Shown piece after piece: positions 53,002 to 62,555 of a stretch of 64,000 nt of DNA (position 1 is its first letter; each line of letters opens with the position of its first letter). This stretch comes from Litchfieldia alkalitelluris (lineage in GTDB: Bacteria; Bacillota; Bacilli; Bacillales; Salisediminibacteriaceae), in the NCBI RefSeq assembly GCF_002153425.1, contig NZ_KZ119600.1:2469920-2533919 (forward strand), read 5' to 3'. The notes under the pieces are model-generated. The model was not told where the DNA came from, searched no databases, and was given only the letters and a program-made list of their open reading frames with translations. The position numbers and the translations under genes are program-made.

Positions 53002-56000
53002 TTATGAATCCCCCTCTTTTTTTACAGTAAAACGTAGGGAGCGGAGGCTCTCATAATCGTCAAGACTGTACGCTGCTTCTGATAAAACAATAAAGTGTGG
53101 AGCACGTATTTCAAACTCCCCCGTTTTCGTATAAGCAGGTACATCTGCACCAGCTAGAACAACATCTTTATTCATATATAATTCTGTCTCACCACTAGAA
53201 GGTAGAAAATGTAGCGAGTGAGATGAAGCCTTCCTCTCAAAGCGAACATCCTTCAAATCGTAAAGCTCCACTTCATGATCGTGATGCGTAAACTCACGGG
53301 ATTCTTCCCCTCCTATAACAGCGGTGACATTACCAATACTAGCTTCACCAGGATGAATATTTACAATACAATGCTCCATCGCACCGTAAAAGTGGTGTCC
53401 TGTCTCCTGTTCAATCCCAGTAAAGACCGCAACGACCGGTAAGCCAGGCCTTGTTACAGCAAACTGATGATAAGTTAAACCTTTATATAACTCATGGTCA
53501 TTGACCTTCACTGTTATTTGGATTCCTGTCCACTCTTGCTCAAATTGATCCCTCACCTTTACAAATGAAACAGTTGCTGGAAACTCCCTCATCTTTCTTT
53601 GAGACACCTTCTCAAGGACGAAGGAAATCCCACCAATCCATGGATTCCACCAGGACTTCGGTTCAGGTGTTGGAAAGGAGGAATGTAGCCATTCACTTCC
53701 ACCTGCTACGAGAGAATAGAGCCCTGGGTAAAACTGCGGTGCCGCCTTAAAACTAATGAATCCATTATCTACTTCGTATACATTTTGCCCTTCCACTGTC
53801 ACTTCTTTTGTTTTCACTTCTTTTGAGGTTTGAAAAACGAGACAGCGTTTTTCAACATGCTGAGCAGATAACGTTCCCTGAACCGCAACTGGTGTAATAG
53901 GCTGACCCGGAGGAATAGGTACTTTCACATCCCACCCATCCCAATTAACGGTACTATCTTTCACTATTTTAGAAACAACTTCCGTTTCATTAATGAGCAC
54001 AGATAAGTTTACTTCTGAGTCTCTTTGATGCTTAGTTTTAAAAGTCAGTGTTGCTTCTCCCCCTGGATTATCTATAATAGGGGTACCACTTTTTACATGG
54101 AAAGACATGGGCTCTTTCTTAATCCATTTTTCCTTTGCTTTCCCCGCTCCAGCAAAGGCACGAACATCATCTACATTAGCAAAAATCTGTTGCCCAAACC
54201 ACACTTTGCCAGAGGAAACGCTCTCCTTTGGATCAATTTGGTCCCAATGTTTTTCAAAATATTGAATATGCCAGTGCCTGAAATGAATTGACATATCCTT
54301 TTCCCAAATGAACGCCGTCGAAACCCCATCCTGCTCAGAGAAAAACCAGTTCTCAGATACCTTCTTCTCCTCCCACACATTCACAACGCTATTCAAAGAA
54401 CCTTTCACATACATCACGTCCCCATCATAAGGAACATAACTTTTAATAAAAGGAAACATGAAGGAATGAGTTAAGGAAAGAGGAGCACTTAAATCACCGT
54501 TATTGGAAATGATATACTCTTGACTCATTAGCCCATCACCTGATAGCGCAATGATTCGATCTAGTGAAACTCCAGGATAATGCCTAGATTCATAGGTAAG
54601 CTTCAGTTCCAACGAACCATCGTGTTCAACATATGTAACATGCGACGCCTTTTTACTAGCAAATTCCTCAGAAAACGGTTTTCCAAGTTTCGGATAAAAA
54701 AATTGAAAACTACTTTTTTGAGAGCGTCCTCGTTCATATAACAAGGAATTATCCTCTTTTTTCACAGCCACATGAGTCATTCCACTAAATAGGTGATAAT
54801 AATTTCGACATTCTCCATATAAACGACAGCCTAGTGTATTGAATGGAAAGGTTACTTCCTGATCAAATTCAATTACTTCCCCGTCTGCTAGTTTCACAGA
54901 CATATTCACGGTCTCATGATAAAACGAGGCATACTTAAGTAAGTAGGGAATGTCAATGGTTGCCTTCTCCTGCTCTTTTAAGGACACTTCCCATGATGTT
55001 TGTGTAAATGTCACAGCTTCTGTATTCGTCATGGAAAAACGTAATACTGCTGCTTGACGGAACTGATTCTCTAGCTCCAGGAAAGCTGTTTCCTCTCTTC
55101 CAACAACACTAAACTTCTGTTGGACCCTACCTTGGCATTTCACAGGTGGCTTCGGTAAAACACCCATTTTAAAGTCTATTTCTTGCCCGTCTATTACTAA
55201 CGTTGCACAAACAGAAGGGTGTGTTTTCCTAGAATTTTGTTCCGATTTGGTTGATTGAACATAAAATTGTCCTTCGATTACTTCCTCATGCGCCACTTCA
55301 CAAGCTTCAGTCATTGAAAATTCGATATTACGATGATTGACACCATTCACTTGAAGAGAAATGGGATTATCCCCATGATTTATCACTCGAAAACGAACAG
55401 GATAAGATTTACCGTACACACTTCCATGGTCATCCAATTCCATTTCAATGAAGTAGTTTTCCGTTTCCACTGCACAGATTCCCCTACTTGTCTTCTCTAC
55501 TTTGACCTTTAAAAAGCGATTTTCTTTTTTCCAGTGGTAATCATAAAACTCAAAGTCCCCATCCTTTTTACCATCAGGTTCAGTAACGATTTCCCTTACA
55601 CTATCTTCATACCAGTCTGCATGCTGAAAAAAGCTTTTTAGTAAAGGGGCATTTATTATTTGCGGTAGAAAATTCATTAAATGGACAGAGTCCTCCCGTT
55701 TTTCCCAGAAGAAACCACATTTTTTATATAGGGGAACAGCTTTCGTGTTTCCAGGCCATGTATATAAGTCTAATCTCGGCCAATCACGGTTAATCGTTTC
55801 CTTTACCGCTTCCAATACTAGTTTTTTTCCCACTTTCTTACCGTGATAATCTGATCTCACGTTTAAAAGGGGAATATACAAAGCTCCTTCGTCATCCTTA
55901 TATTCGGAGAATCCACAATAACCTACCACCTCTTCTCCATCTAAAGCGAGAAAGGTCTTTAAATTAGTAGAATTGGACTCTTCATTTAGGATCTGTTCTT

Positions 56001-56121
56001 CTGTTCGTACTTCGGAATGTCCACCCCAACCGTCCCTGCTTTGATTCCACATATCTGCCACTGACTTCGCATATTTCGGTTCATAATTTACAATAACAAA
56101 TTTAGTTTTTTCAATCGGCAT
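53002..56121 (-). CDS. Large fusion: GNAT acetyltransferase + about 880-residue beta-rich region
   Basis: A 1039-residue cytoplasmic-looking protein with no signal peptide. Residues 1-150 form a GNAT fold (motif A LNVRSDYHGKKVGKKL, 86-101; motif B PGNTKAVPLYKKCGF, 123-137). The remainder (about 160-1039) is rich in aromatic residues and beta-strand patterns. It reads like several beta-sandwich or carbohydrate-active-enzyme-like domains (for example KSWWNPWIGGISFVL, FRHWHIQYFEKHWDQIDP, RIIALSGDGLMSQEY). I cannot name the fold or reaction. GGGGAAATGGAGA precedes the ATG. It is directly coupled to the amidohydrolase gene. A role in modifying and degrading an acylated sugar or similar is a guess. 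Confidence 0.7.
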   Translation of the reverse strand: MPIEKTKFVIVNYEPKYAKSVADMWNQSRDGWGGHSEVRTEEQILNEESNSTNLKTFLALDGEEVVGYCGFSEYKDDEGALYIPLLNVRSDYHGKKVGKKLVLEAVKETINRDWPRLDLYTWPGNTKAVPLYKKCGFFWEKREDSVHLMNFLPQIINAPLLKSFFQHADWYEDSVREIVTEPDGKKDGDFEFYDYHWKKENRFLKVKVEKTSRGICAVETENYFIEMELDDHGSVYGKSYPVRFRVINHGDNPISLQVNGVNHRNIEFSMTEACEVAHEEVIEGQFYVQSTKSEQNSRKTHPSVCATLVIDGQEIDFKMGVLPKPPVKCQGRVQQKFSVVGREETAFLELENQFRQAAVLRFSMTNTEAVTFTQTSWEVSLKEQEKATIDIPYLLKYASFYHETVNMSVKLADGEVIEFDQEVTFPFNTLGCRLYGECRNYYHLFSGMTHVAVKKEDNSLLYERGRSQKSSFQFFYPKLGKPFSEEFASKKASHVTYVEHDGSLELKLTYESRHYPGVSLDRIIALSGDGLMSQEYIISNNGDLSAPLSLTHSFMFPFIKSYVPYDGDVMYVKGSLNSVVNVWEEKKVSENWFFSEQDGVSTAFIWEKDMSIHFRHWHIQYFEKHWDQIDPKESVSSGKVWFGQQIFANVDDVRAFAGAGKAKEKWIKKEPMSFHVKSGTPIIDNPGGEATLTFKTKHQRDSEVNLSVLINETEVVSKIVKDSTVNWDGWDVKVPIPPGQPITPVAVQGTLSAQHVEKRCLVFQTSKEVKTKEVTVEGQNVYEVDNGFISFKAAPQFYPGLYSLVAGGSEWLHSSFPTPEPKSWWNPWIGGISFVLEKVSQRKMREFPATVSFVKVRDQFEQEWTGIQITVKVNDHELYKGLTYHQFAVTRPGLPVVAVFTGIEQETGHHFYGAMEHCIVNIHPGEASIGNVTAVIGGEESREFTHHDHEVELYDLKDVRFERKASSHSLHFLPSSGETELYMNKDVVLAGADVPAYTKTGEFEIRAPHFIVLSEAAYSLDDYESLRSLRFTVKKEGDS

Positions 56122-56182
56122 TCTCCATTTCCCCTCTCATCAAATAAAAAGAACGCCCCTTGCGTAGAGACGTTCCGCTAAT

Positions 56183-56692
56183 CTAAGATGATTCTGAATC
56201 ATAGTACCCTTTTTGTTTCACTTGTTTGTATGCGTTGGATAATATCCCCTGAATTGCTTGGCCGCGATCTTTCTTTCGGCGCTTGAACTCCTGAAATAGC
56301 GCTTCTCCTTCATATCCTTCATCAATTAAGTTTTTAAGGAGCATATCTGATAAATCATCCTTTTTCACAACAAGAGTACCATCTAAATGGATACTGACAT
56401 TGTCATGTAGGTCCCTAATTCCCTTCACATCACATACAAGGGTTGCAGGATCATTCGTTTTTCTCGTGATCGTAACCTCGGCCATAAACTGCTGCTCATT
56501 TTGAAGGTAGTCTTCAAAGAATGATTTCCAGTCTGGTGTAACCACCGCATCTATCAACCAGTTTTTTCGTGCTTCCTCTTTATTAATAATCAATCCATCT
56601 ACCAAAGGAATATCTTTTCCACGATTCTCACTGCTATGGTTCTGTTCATCATCGAACAGAACGGCTAATGAACATAATTTAAAAGTTTTCAT
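56183..56692 (-). CDS. YwpF-family protein
   Basis: A 169-residue soluble protein opening MKTFKLCSLAVLFDDE, then LVDGLIINKEEARKNWLIDAVV and a C-terminal KNLIDEGYEGEALFQEFKRRKK. These match the YwpF family of Bacillus as I recall it; function unknown. The start at 56692 is used because AGGGG lies about 9 bases upstream; the frame extends to 56746 without a ribosome site. It precedes the GNAT fusion on the same strand by about 60 bases but is probably independent. Confidence 0.75.
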   Translation of the reverse strand: MKTFKLCSLAVLFDDEQNHSSENRGKDIPLVDGLIINKEEARKNWLIDAVVTPDWKSFFEDYLQNEQQFMAEVTITRKTNDPATLVCDVKGIRDLHDNVSIHLDGTLVVKKDDLSDMLLKNLIDEGYEGEALFQEFKRRKKDRGQAIQGILSNAYKQVKQKGYYDSESS

Positions 56693-56937
56693 AAGCGACA
56701 CCCCTAACGCTCTCAATCTACATACTATTATCTTACAATTCGCCATAATAGAAAGAAAGTCCTTTTTTTACATTACTCCATGGTTAAATTTAATACTTGA
56801 TGAACACTTTCACACAAGGCCCAATATACGACATAGATTCCCTCACTCTTAACAGTGTTTCCTTTCCGCAGGCAACATCTCAGGTTATAATTAGAATATG
56901 TAGAAAATGATAAAACATTAGAAAAGGGCGAATGATT

Positions 56938-57771
56938 GTGGAACAGAAAAAAACAGCGTACATAGCATCAGTCGACCAAAAGGTTTTTCCAAAATCAATT
57001 CAACCTGTCTACCACCTAGGACACTCTATCCCAAATCCAAATAAAAAGGAGCTCCCTTGTCACTGGGACTCAATCGTATACTTGTTCCAAAACTACGATG
57101 AACTAATCATTATAGGTAATCTTCTCCCAAATGATCGGATGCTACAAGGAAGTTTAACTCATTATACAGAAATGATCTTATCCTTATTCTACGAGGCGTC
57201 CATCTGTTTTCATAAAGATGTATTTGTATGCTTAAATGGGCAAAAAACGATACCTTTACATGAAATCGTCAAAGGAAAATTGCCAGAAATTGCTAAGCAA
57301 TTATGTGATGATGGCATGACTATGTCAGCATCGCAAAATACAGTGATGTCGGTTCAGAAAATAAGCGTATACAACGACTTATCAGCGTCTCAATGGGCGT
57401 TACAGTATTTTAAATGGCTGAAGCGGTTCACAGTGGGATTGATTGAGGTAAAAGTAAGTGGGGAGAACTATCCATTTTGTATAAAAGGATTCAACAATCA
57501 CCCACTACTTTCCTTGAAAAAAAATAACGAGTTTAATCTAGACGAAGTAGCAGAGATCATTATTCAAGGTGGATTCCTTAATAAGGAAAGGCACCTCCTA
57601 ACCCCTGCTGGACGTTTTTGGTTTGTTAAAAGAGGAGACTATTTATATACAGCACTTGTTCATTTTAAGCCAGCACTTCCTTGGCTTTCATATCGGTTGA
57701 CACAAGGTTGGATTCATGGTGTTGTCATGCAGCGGTTCTCTAAATGGGTAACTAAGCAAAAAAGTCACTAA
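56938..57771 (+). CDS. Unrecognised 277-residue protein
   Basis: A soluble protein without signal peptide. Parts read like a small alpha/beta domain (DSIVYLFQNYDELIIIGNLL; YEASICFHKDVFVCLNGQK), then a region with two Trp-rich helices (WALQYFKWLKRF). The C-terminus is aromatic (GRFWFVKRGDYLYTALVHF, LTQGWIHGVV). No catalytic motif is evident and I do not recognise the family. GTG at 56938 has AAGGG 9 bases upstream; the ATG at 56932 is too close to it. It ends one base before the convergent TVP38 gene. Confidence 0.7.
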   Translation: MEQKKTAYIASVDQKVFPKSIQPVYHLGHSIPNPNKKELPCHWDSIVYLFQNYDELIIIGNLLPNDRMLQGSLTHYTEMILSLFYEASICFHKDVFVCLNGQKTIPLHEIVKGKLPEIAKQLCDDGMTMSASQNTVMSVQKISVYNDLSASQWALQYFKWLKRFTVGLIEVKVSGENYPFCIKGFNNHPLLSLKKNNEFNLDEVAEIIIQGGFLNKERHLLTPAGRFWFVKRGDYLYTALVHFKPALPWLSYRLTQGWIHGVVMQRFSKWVTKQKSH

Positions 57772-57772
57772 G

Positions 57773-58456
57773 TTAAGAGTCTCCGGCATATTTCCGACTT
57801 TTTGTCTGGAAAAATTGAATGCTATAATAACCAGCAACGGCAATACAATAAATAATATAGCCAATCAAGTATGGTAGAAAGTAAGAATCACTTATCCACA
57901 AAGGTGCTGCTAACAGGCTTAAAATCCATACCATGGAGATATTCCCCAAAATGGTAGACCAGAAATATTGGAGGCTTGTTACTGGACTCAATGCTGCTGC
58001 AATTGAAATGAGATTACTTGGCATTACTGGTATACTTCTCAAAACAACAATAACGAGGACACCATATTTATGAATCCATCCGAGAATCTTATTGAGTGTT
58101 TTTTCACGTTTCCCCCAAAACCGATCCACCCACTTACTACTTAAAGTATCCGTTAACCAGTAACAGACAAGTGCCCCAATTATTGCTCCAATGAGGCTAA
58201 ACAAAAATCCCCAAGTTAATCCAAAAGAAACAAAATGCAATAAAATGATGATAAGGATAGGAAATAAGGTGACGACTCCTTGAATGATCATTAAAGGTAA
58301 AGTGACCCACAGAAGGCCATATCCAAGTTCATCTAGAAGAGCTCCTGATGTAAAGTACTCTATGTCTTGTTCCATAAAGATTTTTATTACATCCCAATCT
58401 ATAAATATAATAAATAGTATGAATCCTACTATTAAGAGGACTCCAAATTTTTTCAT
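57773..58456 (-). CDS. TVP38/TMEM64 (VTT domain) membrane protein
   Basis: A 227-residue DedA-related membrane protein of about 6 hydrophobic segments. The VTT/SNARE-associated core reads GAIIGALVCYWLTDTL, then the reentrant LRSIPVMPSNLISIAAAL motif, in which the Arg and Pro are conserved. Such proteins are lipid or small-molecule scramblase/transporter candidates. AGGTGA precedes the ATG. Convergent with the unknown gene at 56938, one base apart. B. subtilis yhjE, neighbour of yhjD, is of the same family, but the two are about 6 kb apart here. Confidence 0.85.
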   Translation of the reverse strand: MKKFGVLLIVGFILFIIFIDWDVIKIFMEQDIEYFTSGALLDELGYGLLWVTLPLMIIQGVVTLFPILIIILLHFVSFGLTWGFLFSLIGAIIGALVCYWLTDTLSSKWVDRFWGKREKTLNKILGWIHKYGVLVIVVLRSIPVMPSNLISIAAALSPVTSLQYFWSTILGNISMVWILSLLAAPLWISDSYFLPYLIGYIIYCIAVAGYYSIQFFQTKSRKYAGDS

Positions 58457-58540
58457 GACATCACCTATGCTCTGTATTTTAAGATATTAGGTATTATATA
58501 ATACTTATTATATCGGAGACTAAGATGGAAAGGAAACACT

Positions 58541-58576
58541 AAATGCCAAATCACTTATATAGCAATTTGGCATTTT
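58541..58576. terminator. Terminator of the chemoreceptor gene
   Basis: ATGCCAAAT / ATTTGGCAT with a 13-base loop; the T run is stronger on the plus strand. Confidence 0.65.
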
Positions 58577-58619
58577 TTCTGACTACATCATGACCGTTGA
58601 TGTCTAGTTCTTTTGGTCA

Positions 58620-60305
58620 TTAAATAATGAACTTTTTAACCTCTTGTTTTAGTTCTTCTGCCAAGTGATTCAGTTGTTCAGCACTTGCAGAAATTTCTTG
58701 AATGGACGACAATTGCTCATCAGTTCCTGACTGTACTTGCGTAAATCGTGAAGAAGTTTCTCCTGCCGTAGTAGCCATTTCCTCCACAGACGCATTTACT
58801 TGTTCTGCACTTGCAGACATTTCCTCTGATATTGCAGAAACCTCTTGAATTTGTGTGGAGACTTGCTGTATAGATTCACTAATACGGTGGAAAGCTTCTC
58901 CTGCCTTATTAACAGTGGATATACCTGTTTTTACTTCATCAGATCCTTCATTCATGTGATGAACTGCTTGATCCGTTTCCTGCTGAATCTCTTGAATAAC
59001 ACTTCCTATGTCCATAGCAGATTTTCTAGATTCTTCTGCAAGCTTTCGAACTTCATCTGCTACAACAGCAAAACCTTTTCCGTGCTCCCCAGCTCTTGCA
59101 GCCTCTATTGCAGCATTTAAAGCAAGTAAGTTCGTCTGCTCTGAGATATTAGTAATGATTTCTACGATAGAGCCAATGGATTTTGATTTCATGCCAAGCT
59201 CGTTCATTACACTAGACATTTTCATAACAGAAGTTGAAATGGATTCCATTTGTGATATTACTTGTTGAATATCTCCATTCCCTTGTTCTGTTTCCACTGT
59301 AGCCTCTTGTGCTGTTTCAGCCACAACTTGAGAAGACATTGCAATTCGCTGGATTCCTTGGGTCATTTCCTCCATTGCCATTGCACTATCCTTGGACGTC
59401 TGCACTGTGTTCAAAGCACTTGCTGCAACTTCCTCAGTAGTTTTAGCAATTTCAAAAGTAGATTGGGAGGTCGTTTCAGAGTTTTGCGAAAGCTGTTTGG
59501 ACGCTGCTGCAACCTTGTTACTTGTGTCCATTGTCCTTTGAAGTAAGAATCGTAGATTTTCAACCATCTCGTTTACGGACGATGTTAGTTGGCCTATTTC
59601 ATCTTTAGACTTTGTTTTTATCTCATCTCCGCTGAAATTACCTTTGGCTACTTCTTGTATTTTATTCACAACTACTAGAATTGGAGTAACTATTTGTCTT
59701 GCTACGAAGAATGCCACGAAAATACCAATGACAAGGCCCACAGTTGCAGCAACGATATTAATAACACGTACAGCTTCACCTTGAGCAATAAGGTTTTCTC
59801 CAACATTAGTAATCGCTTGGCGCTCCGATATCGCTAACTCCCTAAAACCTTGTTGGACGGTTTCAGCTATTGGATCGAGCTGATATCGAACTGTTACAAA
59901 AGCAGTCCCTGCCCCATGCTCCAAGTAAGAAGGGAACACCCTGCTGATCGTCAGATGATTCCAGTAGCCACTTCTTTCTACGAAATGAGCCACTTCTTCA
60001 TCCTCCGGGTAAAAAGCAAGTAGTGTCTCTCCAAGTACTTCACTTTCTTCAGCCATTTGAATGAAGTTTTCTCGGTATTCGTCATCTCCACTCAATAAAT
60101 AGGCACGGATGTTTGCCATTCGATCTGCCATATTGTAGGCCATTTCATCACTGGCAGAAACCCTGGCAATCTCCTCAGTTACAATTCCTTCTACATTTTC
60201 ATTAACAACTGACAGGTTGTATAAAGAAAAAGCGGACATGGTAACAGTAATAAGAAGTATAATTGCAAACCCTAATAAAATTTTTAACCTTAAGCTTCTT
60301 CTCAT
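58620..60305 (-). CDS. Methyl-accepting chemotaxis protein
   Basis: Chemoreceptor of 561 residues. Membrane segment 1 ([21 protein letters not shown]), an outer four-helix-type sensor (about 32-180), and membrane segment 2 ([22 protein letters not shown]) are followed by HAMP (about 205-258). The signalling hairpin has the highly conserved tip [31 protein letters not shown]. The 36-helical-heptad pattern typical of Bacillus receptors cannot be counted by eye. AAAGGGG precedes the ATG. It is monocistronic; the ligand is unknown. Confidence 0.95.
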   Translation of the reverse strand: MRRSLRLKILLGFAIILLITVTMSAFSLYNLSVVNENVEGIVTEEIARVSASDEMAYNMADRMANIRAYLLSGDDEYRENFIQMAEESEVLGETLLAFYPEDEEVAHFVERSGYWNHLTISRVFPSYLEHGAGTAFVTVRYQLDPIAETVQQGFRELAISERQAITNVGENLIAQGEAVRVINIVAATVGLVIGIFVAFFVARQIVTPILVVVNKIQEVAKGNFSGDEIKTKSKDEIGQLTSSVNEMVENLRFLLQRTMDTSNKVAAASKQLSQNSETTSQSTFEIAKTTEEVAASALNTVQTSKDSAMAMEEMTQGIQRIAMSSQVVAETAQEATVETEQGNGDIQQVISQMESISTSVMKMSSVMNELGMKSKSIGSIVEIITNISEQTNLLALNAAIEAARAGEHGKGFAVVADEVRKLAEESRKSAMDIGSVIQEIQQETDQAVHHMNEGSDEVKTGISTVNKAGEAFHRISESIQQVSTQIQEVSAISEEMSASAEQVNASVEEMATTAGETSSRFTQVQSGTDEQLSSIQEISASAEQLNHLAEELKQEVKKFII

Positions 60306-60425
60306 TACATAACCCCTTTATGTATTTATTTTCCCCATATTCTGAAAAAAGGACTAAGACAAATATATCATTATTTTATAAATTATTGACATGTTTTGAC
60401 TCAATAAGATGTTTTTCGCATAATA

Positions 60426-60457
60426 AAAAGGACAAGAGTCCTAGCTCCTGCCCTTTG
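60426..60457 (-). terminator. Terminator after the MFS_1-like gene
   Basis: AAAGG.CA.GAG pairs with CTC.TG.CCTTT (two mismatches) and is followed on the minus strand by a T run. Confidence 0.65.
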
Positions 60458-60519
60458 ATTTCTCTTTTTCAGTAATGCTACCGTGAAAATACACATGATG
60501 TAATTACCTAAAGGCTACT

Positions 60520-61698
60520 CTAAGTCATACTTGGTTCTTCTTCCTTTTTACCGTCTTCACTTCGATTATAATAAATTCGGTATAGGAAGGAGCCAATTAC
60601 CCCAACAAGGCTTAGTCCAGTCATCACAACATATAATGTTCGTGGTGAAAAGAATTCAATAATGTTCCCCCCAAGGATAGAACCAATAACACCTGCCACA
60701 CCAAAGAATACAGAGATAAATAATAAGTGGCCTGTTGATTCTAGTTCCTCAGGAATTAGTTTAGAGACAAATTGAAATGCTGTTAAATAGAAAACTCCAA
60801 AGCTAAATCCGTGTAAAACTTGGAATGCCAAAACAAAATTCGGATCTGGTACTAAAGACATTAACACCCAACGAATGGTATATAGAATAGCAGCAAGATG
60901 AATTAAGGTTAATGGTTTGAACTTCTTTAACCAATATAGACTAAATGCAAAAACAAACGCCTCTGTTATAACCCCAATAAACCATGCCCACCCTACATAA
61001 GATTCACTACCGCCAATGGCAACTATATATAGTCCAAGGAAGGAGTCATTCATCCTATGGGTTAAGCTAATTGTTAAAATCATCCCTAAGAATAATGCTA
61101 ACTTTCCATTTTTAGCAAGTTTCAAAGCATTAACTAATTGTACTGGTTTCCTTGAAGGTGTACTATCAGGTGCCAATGAACAAAATAACAATGCAAGTAT
61201 AATAAAACCCGCATAAACATAATAGATGTTTGTGATACCAAAATAAGCTAGTAAGTATCCTCCAACTAGTGAGGAAATACCAAACCCTAGTGAGCCCCAC
61301 ATTCTAATGCTACCAAACGATACTCTTTTTTCCATTGAGACTTTATGGGCAAGGCTATCACCAAGCCCCCCAACAGGAGACGTAAATAAGTAAAAAATAA
61401 CCATGATGGCAACTAAGAGTATAAACTCCGTCATCTGGAACAGAAAAAAGCCGCTTACTAAAGCGCTTATAAGGCAAAGGAGAAGTATTCTCTTTACTGT
61501 TTTCCACTTATCACTCATAAATCCCCAAAAGGGTTGTGCAATGATGGAGGCTGCTGGACCTATTGCCAATAGTGCACCAATTTGTGAGCCAGATAATCCT
61601 TCATGCTGGAAATATAATGGCATATAGCTAATTAAAATTGTCATGGAAGAGTGGAAGAAAAATAGAAAACCTTTTAATTTCCAAACTGATGATTTCAC
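60520..61698 (-). CDS. MFS_1-like transporter
   Basis: A 392-residue major facilitator of the MFS_1_like (3-phenylpropionate/nucleoside-type) branch. The N-terminus KLKGFLFFFHSSMTILISYMPLYF and AQPFWGFMSDKWKTVKRIL (segment 2-3 loop), and FRxxG-like VSFGSIRMWGSLGFG, are typical. It has 12 predicted spans and a short charged C-terminal tail (EDGKKEEE). Substrate unknown; some relatives carry sugars or nucleosides. It stands alone. Confidence 0.85.
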   Translation of the reverse strand: MKSSVWKLKGFLFFFHSSMTILISYMPLYFQHEGLSGSQIGALLAIGPAASIIAQPFWGFMSDKWKTVKRILLLCLISALVSGFFLFQMTEFILLVAIMVIFYLFTSPVGGLGDSLAHKVSMEKRVSFGSIRMWGSLGFGISSLVGGYLLAYFGITNIYYVYAGFIILALLFCSLAPDSTPSRKPVQLVNALKLAKNGKLALFLGMILTISLTHRMNDSFLGLYIVAIGGSESYVGWAWFIGVITEAFVFAFSLYWLKKFKPLTLIHLAAILYTIRWVLMSLVPDPNFVLAFQVLHGFSFGVFYLTAFQFVSKLIPEELESTGHLLFISVFFGVAGVIGSILGGNIIEFFSPRTLYVVMTGLSLVGVIGSFLYRIYYNRSEDGKKEEEPSMT

Positions 61699-62072
61699 GC
61701 TGGATCTATCCTTTCAAGTCGTACCATAAGTTTGAGTTATGTTAGTTTACATAATATTATTATAGTAACTTATATATTCAATTACACTTTTAACACTTTT
61801 TTTGAAAACATAAGGGTCATTATACCACAAAGGAAATTAATCAGATAGACTTTTCCATGGTAAATTTCGAGACACGAAGAAAACTCTGATCCCTATTTAA
61901 GCACAGAAAGAAATTTTAATAGTTTTCTTTTTTTTCATAGAACAATTATAAGAATTTATAACTCGTTACATTAATAGTATCCAGAATCCGTGATAAAAAT
62001 AATTCTCCCTTTGTATTAAATATAAAAAATCTTTCGATTTAACCATGTAGTGCAAATACTCGAATCCGTTAT
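61699..62072. other. Intergenic region, nothing recognised
   Basis: About 370 AT-rich bases upstream of the MFS_1-like gene. It should hold that gene's promoter; no ORF with a ribosome site or clear repeat is seen. Confidence 0.5.
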
Positions 62073-62358
62073 TGGTGGACGCTTTCCGCGGGCACGGCCT
62101 CAGCCGCCAACATTTAAGATTATTTACCTAGCATTTTCAATTAACTCATTATAAATTATAGATTTTAAGCTTGCGAAAAAATGTCACTTTTGTAAGGTTT
62201 ATTTGGTATTTTCTAAAAACAAGAACTTAATAAGAACAGTGTTGATATGACAGGAACCTGCGAGACTCCTGCAGGAAAAGCAAGAGCTGAAGATCCCGCA
62301 GGGTGCTTTTCCCGAGGAAGCTGAAGCCTTGCCCGCGGAAATCGAGCTGGTGGTTGGC
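62073..62358. repeat. Intergenic inverted-repeat element (TTTCCGCGGGCA type)
   Basis: The left arm GGTGGACGCTTTCCGCGGGC (62074-62093, continuing to CCGCCAAC) recurs inverted at 62314-62358 (GCCTTGCCCGCGGAAA ... CTGGTGG). The right part (62259-62340) is a fuller copy with its own hairpin (GGAAAAGCA...TGCTTTTCC). About 150 AT-rich bases separate the two. GC-rich repeats of this kind are common between genes in Bacillaceae. Confidence 0.7.
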
Positions 62359-62467
62359 ATATCCACAGCACTTATCAAGGATTCAGGAGTATCACATTTT
62401 TACAATTCCTTGGAAGATTATTGAGGGATCTGTACATTTGTTTATCTAACTTCTATATGAAAAATAA

Positions 62468-62512
62468 CCACACCTACGATTATTAGTAATAGACTAATAA
62501 TCGTAGGTGTGG
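62468..62512 (-). terminator. Terminator of the P-loop ATPase gene
   Basis: A perfect 20-bp stem starting CCACACCTACGATTATTAGT, loop AATAG. On the minus strand TTATTTTTC follows. Confidence 0.85.
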
Positions 62513-62555
62513 CTTAAATCCATTTTATTTCACATTAAAATGACCGCCTAAAGAA

